Shown: positions 8,876 through 16,667 of the stretch, in pieces | Layout of the letters: each line of letters begins with the position of its first letter | Numbering within the stretch: position 1 is the stretch's first letter | DNA from: Oricola nitratireducens | GTDB taxonomy: Bacteria; Pseudomonadota; Alphaproteobacteria; Rhizobiales; Rhizobiaceae | Length of the DNA: 64,000 bases | Direction: 5' to 3' | Assembly (NCBI RefSeq): GCF_014904745.1 | Contig: NZ_JACZCS010000025.1 | Coordinates: 17,882 to 81,881, forward strand | Program-made: the position numbers and the translations under genes | The notes under the pieces: model-generated | What the model was told of the DNA's origin: nothing | Seen by the model: the letters and a program-made list of their open reading frames with translations, nothing else | Databases searched by the model: none

Positions 8876-9346
8876 ATGACCAATATACTTGCCCCCGACA
8901 TCGCCAGACCGCGCACCCGCGACCAGGCGAAACAATACGCCAGGACGTTGCGCCGGGACCTTGCCGCGCGCGGTGTCGCCATCAGCCATTCCCAGGCGCT
9001 GGAACGCGTCGCGGCCGAACTCGGCTACCGCGACTGGAACACCGCGGTGGCGCGGCTGTCCAACGAACCCGAATTCCGCATCCAGGTCGGGGACGCCGTC
9101 AGCGGCACCTATCTCAAGCAGCCTTTCACCGGCCGCGTGCTCGCGCTGCGGGAAATCGCCGGCGGAAGCCATTTCCAGGTGACGCTTCATCTCGACGAGG
9201 CGGTGGACGTGGTGACCTTCGACAGCTTCTCGTCGTTTCGCCAGCGCGTCAACGCGACGATCAACGACGAAGGCGTGTCGCGCAGCCGCACCAGCGACGG
9301 CGAGCCGCATCTCGTCATCCGGCGGCTGACATCCGCCGTCGCCTGA
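8876..9346 (+). CDS. Glyoxalase-superfamily-related protein (toxin-immunity-like small protein of rhizobia)
   Basis: This 156-residue cytosolic protein opens with a helical region (RDQAKQYARTLRRDLAARG then SHSQALERVAAELGYRDWNTA) and continues with a beta-rich half (YLKQPFTGRVLALREI then FQVTLHLDEAVDVVTFDSF). The pattern matches the glyoxalase-related family widespread in alphaproteobacteria, in which the helical part recalls a SAP-like or antitoxin-like segment. No catalytic metal site is evident. It stands alone between a 234-base upstream gap and the eutB-like gene. Function is not known. Confidence 0.7.
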   Translation: MTNILAPDIARPRTRDQAKQYARTLRRDLAARGVAISHSQALERVAAELGYRDWNTAVARLSNEPEFRIQVGDAVSGTYLKQPFTGRVLALREIAGGSHFQVTLHLDEAVDVVTFDSFSSFRQRVNATINDEGVSRSRTSDGEPHLVIRRLTSAVA

Positions 9347-9374
9347 GCGGCGCGCCGGCCGCCATAAAAATCCG

Positions 9375-9404
9375 CGCCCGGCATTGACTTGGATATGCCG
9401 GGCG
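9375..9404 (+). promoter_or_regulatory. Strong hairpin just upstream of the eutB-like start
   Basis: Perfect 10-base inverted repeat CGCCCGGCAT (9375-9384) / ATGCCGGGCG (9395-9404), loop of 10 bases. It ends 14 bases before the ATG at 9419. A possible TTG start at 9389 falls in its loop, which argues for the ATG at 9419. It could end the upstream transcript or limit ribosome entry; no U-tract follows. Confidence 0.5.
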
Positions 9405-9418
9405 TGTGCCTTTGGCGC

Positions 9419-10426
9419 ATGACACTGACGCTTGCCGATATCTTCAAGGCGCAGAAGACGATTGCCGGGACCGCGACGGACACGCCGCTGGTCCCGTCGC
9501 CTTTCATGTCGGAATTTTGCGGCCAGGAATTCCTGCTCAAGCTGGAAAACATGCAGCCGATCGGCGCCTTCAAGCTGCGCGGCGCGATGAACGCGATCGC
9601 CAACCTGCCGGAGGGGACGGCGGGCGTCGCCTGCTGCTCGACGGGAAACCACGGCCGCGGCGTTGCCTATGCGGCGCGCGCGCGGGGATTGAAAGCCGTG
9701 GTTTGCATGTCGTCGCTGGTGCCGCGGGCCAAGGTCGACGGCATCCGCGCGCTCGGCGCCGACGTGCGCATCACCGGAACCAGCCAGACGGACGCGCTTG
9801 CCGAAAGCAGGCGATTGCAGGCGGCCGAGGGGCTCGCGGTGATCTCGCCCTTCGACGATCCCTTCGTGATCGCCGGCCAGGGGACGATCGGGCTCGAGGT
9901 GCTGGCGGCGCGGCCCGATCTCGACACGATCCTGGTGCCCCTGTCGGGCGGTGGGCTGGCGGGCGGCATCGCGCTTGCCGCCAAGACGATCAAGCCGGAG
10001 ATCAGGGTGATCGGCATTTCCATGGACCGCGGCGCGGCGATGCATGAATCGCTTGCCGCCGGCCATCCCGTCGAGGTGACGGAGGTGGCGAGCCTCGCGG
10101 ATTCGCTCGGCGGCGGCATCGGCATGGACAATGAATATTCCTTTGCGCTGTGCCGTGACCATCTCGATGATACGGTGCTGGTGACGGAGGAGGATATCTA
10201 CGCCGCGATGCAGGCGCTCTATTACGAGGACCGGATCGTCGCCGAGGGCGGCTCGGTGGTCGGGATCGCGGCGCTTCTTTCGGGCAAGCTCGACAAGCCA
10301 AAAGGCCCGACGGCGACGATCGTCACCGGGCGCAATCTCGACATGGGCCTCTTCACGGCGATCATGACCGGCGAGGACGTGCAACTGGGTGACAGGAAAG
10401 TGCGGGGGAGACGCCATGGATCATGA
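9419..10426 (+). CDS. eutB: EutB-like PLP-dependent dehydratase (threonine dehydratase family, ectoine utilisation)
   Basis: This 335-residue fold-type II PLP enzyme has the Schiff-base lysine in GAFKLRG (Lys52) and the phosphate loop SGGGLAGGIAL. It lacks the regulatory ACT-like domain of biosynthetic threonine dehydratase. Immediately followed by an ornithine-cyclodeaminase-family gene, it matches the EutB-EutC pair of ectoine/hydroxyectoine catabolism, in which the two enzymes handle hydroxyaspartate-type and iminosuccinate-type intermediates. The related BhcB/BhcD pair of the beta-hydroxyaspartate cycle is an alternative, but the BhcA and BhcC partners are absent here. No DoeA/DoeB hydrolases or ectoine transporter are nearby. 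Confidence 0.75.
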   Translation: MTLTLADIFKAQKTIAGTATDTPLVPSPFMSEFCGQEFLLKLENMQPIGAFKLRGAMNAIANLPEGTAGVACCSTGNHGRGVAYAARARGLKAVVCMSSLVPRAKVDGIRALGADVRITGTSQTDALAESRRLQAAEGLAVISPFDDPFVIAGQGTIGLEVLAARPDLDTILVPLSGGGLAGGIALAAKTIKPEIRVIGISMDRGAAMHESLAAGHPVEVTEVASLADSLGGGIGMDNEYSFALCRDHLDDTVLVTEEDIYAAMQALYYEDRIVAEGGSVVGIAALLSGKLDKPKGPTATIVTGRNLDMGLFTAIMTGEDVQLGDRKVRGRRHGS

Positions 10427-11408
10427 GGTTCTGGTCGCGACGGAAAAGGAACTGCGCACAGCGGTGAAACTCGACCTCGCGGCGATCGAGGTGGTGGAAA
10501 AGGCCTTCGTGGCGCTGGCTTCCGGCGAGGTCGTGATGCCGCCGATCCTGTCGATGGACCTGCCGGCGGTGCATGGCGAGGTCGACGTCAAGACCGCGTG
10601 GATTCCGGGCTTCGACGGTTTCGCGATCAAGGTCAGCCCCGGTTTCTTCGACAATCCGAAACTGGGCCTGCCGAGCCTCAACGGGCTGATGATCCTGTTT
10701 TCGGCGAAGACCGGCCTCGTCGAGGCGCTGTTTCTCGACAATGGATACCTGACCGACATCCGCACGGCGGCGGCCGGCGCGGTGGCGGCGAAATACCTGG
10801 CGCCGGGCACGGTGCGCACGGCCGGCGTGATCGGCACCGGCGTGCAGGCGCGCCTGCAGATCGCGGCGGCGCATCTGGTGCGGCCGTTCCGGCGCGTCCT
10901 CGTCTGGGGCCGCGACCTCGACAAGGCGAAGGCCTGCGCGGCGGATATCGCGCAGATGATCCCGGTCGAGGCAATTGCCGTCGAGGAGGCGGCGCGCGCC
11001 GTCGGGGACTGCGAATTGCTGGTGACGACGACGCCGGCGCGCGAACCGGTGGTCAAGGCCGAATGGCTGCATCCGGGCATGCATGTCACCGCGATGGGCT
11101 CGGACCAGGCGGGCAAGAACGAGATCGAGCCGAAGGCGCTGGCCGAGGCCGACCTGTATGTCGCCGACCGGGCCAGCCAGTGCGAGATGCTGGGCGAGTT
11201 GCGCGCGGCGATCGCCGCCGGGCTGTGGACCGGGCGCATGCCGTCGGAACTGGGCGACGTCATCACCGGCAAGACGTCCGGGCGGCCGTCGCCGGGCGCG
11301 ATCACCATCTGCGACCTGACCGGCACCGGCGCGCAGGACACGGCGATCGCGACGCATGCCTTCGCGGCGATGCGCGAAGCGGGCGGCGGCACGTCCATCG
11401 CGACGTAG
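10416..11408 (+). CDS. eutC: EutC-like ornithine cyclodeaminase/mu-crystallin family protein
   Basis: This 330-residue protein has an NAD(P)-binding Rossmann segment GVIGTGVQARLQ and the family hallmarks DIRTAAAGAVAAKYLAP and HVTAMGSDQAGKNEI. In the ectoine pathway EutC is expected to reduce or interconvert the imine made by EutB, giving an amino acid. The start at 10416 is preceded by GGGGGAGA and overlaps the end of the eutB-like gene by 11 bases, so the two are translationally linked. A repeat-derived hairpin with a T-run follows the gene. The exact substrate remains inferred from pairing. Confidence 0.75.
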   Translation: MDHEVLVATEKELRTAVKLDLAAIEVVEKAFVALASGEVVMPPILSMDLPAVHGEVDVKTAWIPGFDGFAIKVSPGFFDNPKLGLPSLNGLMILFSAKTGLVEALFLDNGYLTDIRTAAAGAVAAKYLAPGTVRTAGVIGTGVQARLQIAAAHLVRPFRRVLVWGRDLDKAKACAADIAQMIPVEAIAVEEAARAVGDCELLVTTTPAREPVVKAEWLHPGMHVTAMGSDQAGKNEIEPKALAEADLYVADRASQCEMLGELRAAIAAGLWTGRMPSELGDVITGKTSGRPSPGAITICDLTGTGAQDTAIATHAFAAMREAGGGTSIAT

Positions 11409-11439
11409 GTGCAGGGGGGCATCCGATATCGGCGCCGTC

Positions 11440-11487
11440 CCCCCTCTGTCCGCTTGCGCGGACATCTCCCCCGCGAGGGGGGAGACT
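11440..11487. repeat. Two-hairpin palindromic repeat, copy A
   Basis: A CCCCTC lead-in, then a short hairpin TGTCCGC-TTGC-GCGGACA, then TCTCCCCC-loop-GGGGGAGA. The same order of parts appears in the copies at 12307-12400, 15321-15411 and 49361-49405, with a different first stem each time. Confidence 0.7.
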
Positions 11488-11491
11488 TTTT
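11464..11491 (+). terminator. Terminator of the eutBC-like operon, made from a palindromic repeat
   Basis: The stem TCTCCCCC / GGGGGAGA with a short loop is followed by CTTTTT. It forms the second hairpin of the repeat copy at 11440-11487, so a dispersed repeat has supplied a terminator. Confidence 0.65.
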
Positions 11492-11523
11492 GTCCCGTCC
11501 TTAAGCTTGTCCCGTCCTTAAGC
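11491..11523. repeat. Tandem duplication of a 17-base unit
   Basis: The unit TGTCCCGTCCTTAAGC plus one base occurs twice back to back directly after the palindromic repeat. It looks like a local slip duplication in noncoding DNA. Confidence 0.7.
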
Positions 11524-11570
11524 GTCGCTTCGCTCGCTGACGGGCTCTGTGGCGCGCGTGGCCGTTTCCG

Positions 11571-12032
11571 CTACGAATTGGAATTCGACATGTCGCGATA
11601 GATCTTCCAGCTTCCGTCGGCCTGGCGTTTGAGGATCGTCAGGAACTTGCCGTCGATATGCATGTCCTCGCCCTTGACGGTCCGGTCGGCATCGTAGGTG
11701 CCGCGCGAATAGGCCCAGTCGCCGGTCACGACGATCTCTTCCGGGTTGATGTTCATCGAACTTGTCGGGGTGGCCGCGAAGGACTTGGGAACGCCTGCAT
11801 CGAGCGCTTTCCTGTCGCGCGCCGGCGAGCCCTCGGACATCTTGATGCCGTTTTCGTCCCACAGCGCCAGCCAGGCTTTGGCGTCGCCGGCGACGCGCGC
11901 GGCGGCGTATTTCACCCAGATGTCGCGGATCGCCGCTTCGTCGTCCGCCGCGGCCGCATTGCCCATGCCGGCAAGCGTGACACCGCTTGCGAACAGGACG
12001 GCAGCCAGACCCAAAAAGACACGTCTCAACAT
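11571..12032 (-). CDS. Exported SnoaL/DUF4440-type protein (NTF2-like fold)
   Basis: The protein has 153 residues. A signal peptide (about 1-30, MLRRVFLGLAAVLFASG then an AAA-type cleavage region) precedes an NTF2-like domain: DEAAIRDIWVKYAAARVAGDAKAWLALWDENG, VTGDWAYSRGTYDADRTVKGEDMHIDGKFLTILKRQADGSWKIYRDMSNS. This cone-shaped fold usually binds or isomerises small hydrophobic ligands, but DUF4440 members are mostly uncharacterised. The ribosome-binding site GGGAGGAGACC is excellent. It is monocistronic. The function in the periplasm is unknown. Confidence 0.8.
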   Translation of the reverse strand: MLRRVFLGLAAVLFASGVTLAGMGNAAAADDEAAIRDIWVKYAAARVAGDAKAWLALWDENGIKMSEGSPARDRKALDAGVPKSFAATPTSSMNINPEEIVVTGDWAYSRGTYDADRTVKGEDMHIDGKFLTILKRQADGSWKIYRDMSNSNS

Positions 12033-12471
12033 GGTCTCCTCCCTTGAGAGTTGGTGCAGTGCAAGTCAAATGCGTTGAGGGCGGATGTTTCATTGACAGC
12101 CGTCAAGACTATTTTCTGCGATTTGTGCCTCTTTGACTGCGCGATCGCTATTCCGGACTGCGGATATCGCGAATTCTCCTTTGAAATAACTTGTTTATGC
12201 GCGGATCCTCAGGTCGGTCCCGAGGATGACGATTTTCGATCGGGCCAGGAGGGCGTGCGTGATCGCCGCCTCGGGTTCCTTGCCTTGGCCGCTAGTGCAT
12301 TTGTCCGCCATCGCGTCCCCCTCTCTTGTGATTTCCAAGGACTTGCTCGCTGCGCGTCGCAAGCCCGGGAAATCACTTTCTCCCCCTCCAGGGGGGAGAG
12401 TCGGCGCGCGTGATCGCCGCCGCGCTTCCTCTCAGAAGCCCGGATCAATCGAAACAGCTTGTCCGGCCAGC
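12033..12471. other. Intergenic stretch holding a palindromic repeat
   Basis: Upstream of the exported protein gene the DNA is relatively A+T-rich (about 12080-12210) and probably carries its promoter. From 12307 to 12400 lies a two-hairpin repeat. I see no convincing gene. Confidence 0.6.
12307..12400. repeat. Two-hairpin palindromic repeat, copy B (long form)
   Basis: CCGCCATCGCG and CCCCTCTCTT are followed by a long hairpin whose outer arms GTGATTTCC / GGAAATCAC pair perfectly, with inner GGACTTGC / GCAAGCCC also pairing. Then comes CTCCCCC-TCCA-GGGGGGAG. It aligns part by part with copy C at 15321-15411, where the outer arms are different bases but still complementary. A 14-base direct repeat GCGTGATCGCCGCC flanks the region at 12257-12270 and 12408-12421. 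Confidence 0.8.
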
Positions 12472-13149
12472 TCACGACGTGTCTTCCCGCTCCAGCGACA
12501 GCGCCAGCGCGTGGCACTCGGTGAGCACGTCGTCGACTTCGTGAAAGACCCGCTTGCGGCGGCCGGGCGGCCAGCCGGGGCGCATCGGCGAGAAATACTT
12601 GCTGCGATTGATGCCGAGATCCCGGCGCGCGCGCCAGCGAGCGAGACGTTTGGCCTGTCCGGGGAGATCGTCGAGCGCGCGCCTCAGCGCGTGCAGGCGG
12701 CGGCAGAGCCGCGCGGCGTCGATCTCGTCGTCGGGCGTGGGGATCCGGATTTCGGGGATCGGGCGCGGTTCGGAAATGCCGATGACGCAGATGCGCGGGA
12801 AGGATTTTGCGCGGCGGCGCGGGCGGACGCCGAAGCGCTTGCGGGGATCGAGCAGGGGCAAGGCCGGCGCGGCGGGGGCGGATGTGGTTGTGGTGGTGGA
12901 TGTTGTGGTTGTTGTGCCGGCTTGTTTGCGGAGCGCCACCACAACAACAACATCGCGCGCGGCGATGACGATCAGACGGCGGACGGCGGATTCGGCCGCA
13001 CGGAGAATGCGCAGGAGATGATTGCGCAGATGGCGGGGCAGGGTGGCCACAATCGCGCCCTCGCCCAGCCCGGCCATGGCGAACAGCGCCGCGAGAACGC
13101 GCAAAAGCGCCGCGCGGTTGCGTTCTATCGCCCTGTCCCAGTTGATCAT
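12472..13149 (-). CDS. Conserved rhizobial protein of unknown function with poly-Thr tract
   Basis: The protein has 225 residues. The first 70 are hydrophobic or helical (LLRVLAALFAMAGLGEG, AARDVVVVVALRKQAG). A run of threonines broken by one serine follows at about residues 79-90, encoded by GTT/GTG-type trinucleotide repeats, then an Arg-rich C-terminal half. The N-terminal pattern (INWDRAIERNRAALLRVLAALFAMAGL) is one I recognise from uncharacterised rhizobial proteins. A much longer in-frame opening upstream runs antisense-frame through the next gene and is not real; ATG at 13149 is the natural start. The protein is probably membrane associated. Function unknown. Confidence 0.6.
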   Translation of the reverse strand: MINWDRAIERNRAALLRVLAALFAMAGLGEGAIVATLPRHLRNHLLRILRAAESAVRRLIVIAARDVVVVVALRKQAGTTTTTSTTTTTSAPAAPALPLLDPRKRFGVRPRRRAKSFPRICVIGISEPRPIPEIRIPTPDDEIDAARLCRRLHALRRALDDLPGQAKRLARWRARRDLGINRSKYFSPMRPGWPPGRRKRVFHEVDDVLTECHALALSLEREDTS

Positions 13150-13226
13150 GCGCTTCCGTCTCCGGGTTTGGGTCCGGGAGAAGGGTAAGGGAGGTTGTGG
13201 GGCGGTGGATAAGTTGGGCGGGCTTG

Positions 13227-13247
13227 TCTCCTCCGCAAGGGGGGAGA
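13227..13247. repeat. Palindromic repeat, single-hairpin remnant
   Basis: TCTCCTCCGCAAGGGGGGAGA, matching the second hairpin of the two-hairpin repeats. It lies between the poly-Thr protein gene and the end of the DUF389 gene. Confidence 0.65.
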
Positions 13248-13253
13248 TAGGCG

Positions 13254-14240
13254 TCAGCGTACCACCAGGACCTGCCAGGCGATAAGGGCGGCGAGGAGGA
13301 CGAGCAGCGCGCCCGAGACGGCGAGCGAGAAGCGGATCGCCTGCCGGACCTTGGCCTGGCGGTAGCGCGTGCGGGGCTTCACCCCGCGCACGATGAAGAC
13401 AAGCTGGCCGGAGAGATGGATCGAGGCGAGGTTGACCGCCAGCAGCAGGGCCGCGTCGCCGGCCATCAGCCACTGCGCCTTGCCGAGGAACAGGCCGATG
13501 GCGGCGGCCGGCGGCATCAGCGCGACGGCGACCATGACGCCGACCAGGACCGAGGCCGCGCCCGCCGTCAGCGACAGGGCGGCGGCGACGCCGGAGGCGA
13601 GCGCCAGCGCGATGTTCTCGAAACCGACGGAGGCGCGCGCGGCGAGTTCGCCGGTCGTCACGTCGAAGGGCAGGACGACACCCAGCGCCGCGCCGATGGC
13701 GACGGCCAGCGCGATGCCCGCGGCGCTCGCCAGCAAGCCCTGCACGATCAGGTTCTTCTCGCCGAGCGTCACGCCGAGAATCGAGCCGAGCACAGGGCCG
13801 AGCAGCGGCGCGATCACCATCGCGCCGATGATGACGGCGACGTCGTCGCCGATCATGCCGAGCGCGGCGACGACCGCCGAGATGGCGACCAGGATCAGGA
13901 AGGTCGGGGTCAGGCCGGCATTGCGCGATATCTGCGCCAGCAGCTCCTCGCGCGTCTCCGAAATCTCGGTCTCGTTTTCCGCCTTGTCCTCGCGCGATTT
14001 CGACACCACGGCGTCGAGCGGATTGATGGCGATCTTCCAGTCCGGCGTGTCGTGCAGGGCGCGCTGCAGGTCGTCGAGCAGCTTCTGCTGGACCTTGTGG
14101 GTGGAGAGGAACGAGACCGTGCGCACCGGCCCCTTCGCGGCCGAGATGCCGGCGAGCGTCACGCCCTCGCGCTCGCCCACCTCGATGACCTTGTCGACCG
14201 CGTCTCTGGGAACAACGACATGGATATATTGATGGGTCAT
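13254..14240 (-). CDS. DUF389 / TIGR00341 family membrane protein
   Basis: The protein has 328 residues. The N-terminal cytosolic domain (about 1-110) begins MTHQYIHVVVPRDAVDKVIEVGEREGV. It is followed by roughly six membrane spans with the family motif ISAVVAALGMIGDDVAVIIGAMVIAPLLGPVLG and several Gly/Ala-rich helices. DUF389 proteins are widespread but have no established role; a carrier or channel function is suspected. The start at 14240 (ATG) gives the conserved N terminus; an upstream extension has low-complexity sequence and is rejected. It is followed at its 3' side by a palindromic repeat. Confidence 0.85.
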   Translation of the reverse strand: MTHQYIHVVVPRDAVDKVIEVGEREGVTLAGISAAKGPVRTVSFLSTHKVQQKLLDDLQRALHDTPDWKIAINPLDAVVSKSREDKAENETEISETREELLAQISRNAGLTPTFLILVAISAVVAALGMIGDDVAVIIGAMVIAPLLGPVLGSILGVTLGEKNLIVQGLLASAAGIALAVAIGAALGVVLPFDVTTGELAARASVGFENIALALASGVAAALSLTAGAASVLVGVMVAVALMPPAAAIGLFLGKAQWLMAGDAALLLAVNLASIHLSGQLVFIVRGVKPRTRYRQAKVRQAIRFSLAVSGALLVLLAALIAWQVLVVR

Positions 14241-14407
14241 CGCGGTTCCGGCGGGTCTCGTGGGTCGGTGATGCGATGGTAGTCCGGCGGCGGAGGTTGC
14301 GGCAAGGAAGGGGGGGTGGGGCTGTTGGAGGACATGGCCGACAAAAGGACACACCGCGGGAGCCCTGGACGGGACGGGGGCTACGTCATGGATGACGAGA
14401 TGAAGAC

Positions 14408-15190
14408 TTAATCTTCTTCCTCGATTTCTTCACTAGTTGGCTGTCTTTCAAGCGCCCATAGAGTTGTCGGCATGCCTTCGGCCATGACATGCTGATATTT
14501 TTGTGTGAGTTCGTCCATTTTTGCTGAATACGCAATCGAATGTTCTTGATTCTCCGTAAGTTGGAACATCATTGCCATAGCTCCCGTCTGCATTGCTCTC
14601 AAGTCGAGTTCAAAACGGTCTGATAAAGCGGTAAAATGCTGTTGAGAAATATTTTCTTTGTTATCTTCGATAAATTCCGCGCCTCTAACGACATTACGAA
14701 AGCCCATTTGAAATGTATCCCAATACCGGCGAAAATTATTATCCCCCCAATAGAAGCCAGCCTCTCCTGCTAGCGCAGTAATATGCTCATTGGCATCGAA
14801 TTTTGCAAAATGCGTCGGAGCTAAATTTGCGATAGCATACTGGTTTATCTTTTTCGACAGTTCATACCGATCAGAGAGAAATCTATCCTCGAAGAAGACA
14901 CGCCGTCGTCTACTGCTGTCTGCGAGGGTAGATTGAAGGCGCTGTAACGCCTCTTTATCAACCTTCCAAACAAAATAAGGGGCCGAAAGAACTCGTAGAA
15001 ATATGAGCGCGACTACAATGGAAAGTATCAAGATAGCAATAAATCCGGGGCCCCACTCCGGGATCGGTGCCTCCTTTATCCAAAACCAAGCCGGAACTGC
15101 TAGTGTGGCAAATACGGAAAGCGCATCGGCCCAGCGGAGCGACGGGCGCAATGCGAATCGAACGCTGCGTGTAATAAACTCGCCCAACAT
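14408..15190 (-). CDS. Unknown membrane protein in an A+T-rich, probably acquired segment
   Basis: The protein has 260 residues. Two closely spaced hydrophobic segments near the N terminus (about 25-38 and 48-68: FATLAVPAWFWI, GFIAILILSIVVALIFLRVL) are followed by a long hydrophilic, mainly helical cytosolic region with no cysteine cluster or nucleotide motif, ending in acidic EEIEEED. I do not recognise a family. The gene is clearly richer in A+T than its neighbours and uses codons such as AAA, AAT and TTT far more, which suggests horizontal transfer. The flanking A+T-rich DNA extends to about 15350. No integrase or transposase is next to it. Confidence 0.6.
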   Translation of the reverse strand: MLGEFITRSVRFALRPSLRWADALSVFATLAVPAWFWIKEAPIPEWGPGFIAILILSIVVALIFLRVLSAPYFVWKVDKEALQRLQSTLADSSRRRRVFFEDRFLSDRYELSKKINQYAIANLAPTHFAKFDANEHITALAGEAGFYWGDNNFRRYWDTFQMGFRNVVRGAEFIEDNKENISQQHFTALSDRFELDLRAMQTGAMAMMFQLTENQEHSIAYSAKMDELTQKYQHVMAEGMPTTLWALERQPTSEEIEEED

Positions 15191-15320
15191 TTCGAAAGCC
15201 TGCCCTTAATTCTCGCAATTGTGGAGTCTTGCTCTGCGTCCATTGTGAATTTCATCAAGACTGATGCTCGGCCCGATGCTCGAAAGAGTGTAATCTGACG
15301 TTATGCATTCCTGAATTTGA

Positions 15321-15411
15321 TCCGCCATCGCGAGCCCCTCTCTTGCAAAAGCTAAGGACTTAGCTCTGCCAAGCCCAAGCTTTTGCTTTCTCCCCCGCAA
15401 GGGGGGAGATA
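15321..15411. repeat. Two-hairpin palindromic repeat, copy C (long form)
   Basis: CCGCCATCGCGAGCCCCTCTCTT leads into a hairpin with outer arms GCAAAAGCT / AGCTTTTGC and inner GGACTT / AAGCCC, then TCTCCCCC-GCAA-GGGGGGAGA. It aligns with copy B at 12307-12400; arm bases differ but pairing is kept. It marks the right edge of the A+T-rich patch. Confidence 0.8.
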
Positions 15412-15437
15412 GGTGGCGCGAACCACGCTTCCCGCGT

Positions 15438-16667
15438 TCAGCTTCCGGACGGGATGCCGAGGACCGTCACGCAGAGCGAGATGAGCCCGGCGACCAGGAA
15501 GAGCGCCATGCGGCGGCGGCGTGCCTTCAGGCCGGTCAGGCCCCAGGCGAGCGTCAGTGCCACCGCGCATTGCGCGAAATAGAAAAGCGCAAAGGCTTGC
15601 GAGGCGAGCGTGACGAGCCTGAAGACATCGGTGCCCCAGGTGACGGCGATCGCCACGGCGGCGATGAGCGGGTAGGTGGCGCGCGGGGTCAGGCGGCCGT
15701 GCGTGATGTCCTCGATCAGGCCCGCGCCGCCGACCGAATCCGCGACCGAGGCGCTGAACTGGCTGGCCACGGCGCTGACCACCAGGATCAGCGGCAGGAC
15801 CGGCGCGACATGGCCGACGAGACCGACAATCGCCGCGATGCCCTCGTCGCCGCCGAGCTTGCCGAACAGCACGGTGACGAGCGAAAAGAAGGCCAGATAG
15901 ACCGCCGCCGCGATCAACTGGGCATAACGCATCGTGCGAATCCGGGTTTTCGCATCGAATTCGTCGCCGATGAAGCGCGACGTCTCGAAGCCCTGCACCA
16001 CGATCAGCAGGCCGAGCACCACGCGGCCGGTGTGCCAGTCGATCTCCGGCGTGTCGGCGGGGAGGCGCCAGTCCCCCGCCGTCAAGGCATTGCCGTTGTA
16101 GAGCAACAGGCCGGCCAGAAGCGCGGCGATCACCGCGAGATTGACGCCGACGGTGTATTCCTCGAGCCCTTCGAGCATGCCGAGGCCCCGCGTCATGCCG
16201 AGAAGGCCGAGCGTCGCCAGGATGCCGGTGGCGATCAGCCTGGCCAGATTCGCGTCTTCCACCCCGATGCCCTTGAGGAGGAAATTTCCAAGCAAAACAA
16301 GGTAATAGGCCACCGAGACGAAATAGGCGAAGGCGAGGACGAAATGGGAGAGCCGTTCGAGGCCGACCGCCAGCCTGTGATTGCCTGCGCTTTTTTCGTC
16401 CTCCAGCAGCGGCTCGACATGGGCGATGTTGAAGCGGATCGCCTCGCCGACGATGTAGGAGGCCGCGATCAGGCCGGCCATCGCCACGATCGCCCAGATG
16501 CCGACCTCGCGGGCCAGCAGAGGCACCGAAACGAGGAAGCCGGAGCCGATGATGGAGGCAAGCGGCGTTACCGTCGCGCGCCAACCGGCCAGCGCCCTCA
16601 CGCGGGGGCTCAGCAGGACACAGGCCGCGGCGAGGGTCACGAGCCCGACAAGGATGTTCTCGGTCAC
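15438..16667 (-). CDS. Polytopic membrane transporter, APC/NRAMP-like superfamily
   Basis: This 409-residue protein has about 11-12 hydrophobic helices. The first carries a glycine-rich unwound stretch (TPLASIIGSGFLVSVPLLA) that resembles the substrate-binding helix of LeuT-fold transporters, and the helix YTVGVNLAVIAALLAGLLL is typical. QGFETSRFIGDEFDA and QFSASVADSVGGAGLIED are distinctive internal blocks. It probably carries an amino acid, amine or cation across the inner membrane; the substrate is unknown. The start is a GTG at 16667 with AAGGAAG upstream. It is divergent from the second MttB-like operon 201 bases away, so supply of a methylated amine to that operon is a possible but unproved role. 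Confidence 0.7.
   Translation of the reverse strand: MTENILVGLVTLAAACVLLSPRVRALAGWRATVTPLASIIGSGFLVSVPLLAREVGIWAIVAMAGLIAASYIVGEAIRFNIAHVEPLLEDEKSAGNHRLAVGLERLSHFVLAFAYFVSVAYYLVLLGNFLLKGIGVEDANLARLIATGILATLGLLGMTRGLGMLEGLEEYTVGVNLAVIAALLAGLLLYNGNALTAGDWRLPADTPEIDWHTGRVVLGLLIVVQGFETSRFIGDEFDAKTRIRTMRYAQLIAAAVYLAFFSLVTVLFGKLGGDEGIAAIVGLVGHVAPVLPLILVVSAVASQFSASVADSVGGAGLIEDITHGRLTPRATYPLIAAVAIAVTWGTDVFRLVTLASQAFALFYFAQCAVALTLAWGLTGLKARRRRMALFLVAGLISLCVTVLGIPSGS

Noticed and set aside
8807..10417. A 536-codon frame opposite the glyoxalase-related and eutB-like genes
   Set aside because: It spans two unrelated plus-strand genes and their gap, with shadow-type composition.
13221..13253. Transposon end or attachment site
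   Set aside because: The sequence is the common TCTCCCCC-GCAA-GGGGGAGA palindrome without a transposase, integrase or target duplication here.
15206..15400. A 64-codon minus-strand frame at the edge of the A+T-rich patch
   Set aside because: Its first 25 codons lie in the palindromic repeat and it has no ribosome-binding site or recognisable sequence.
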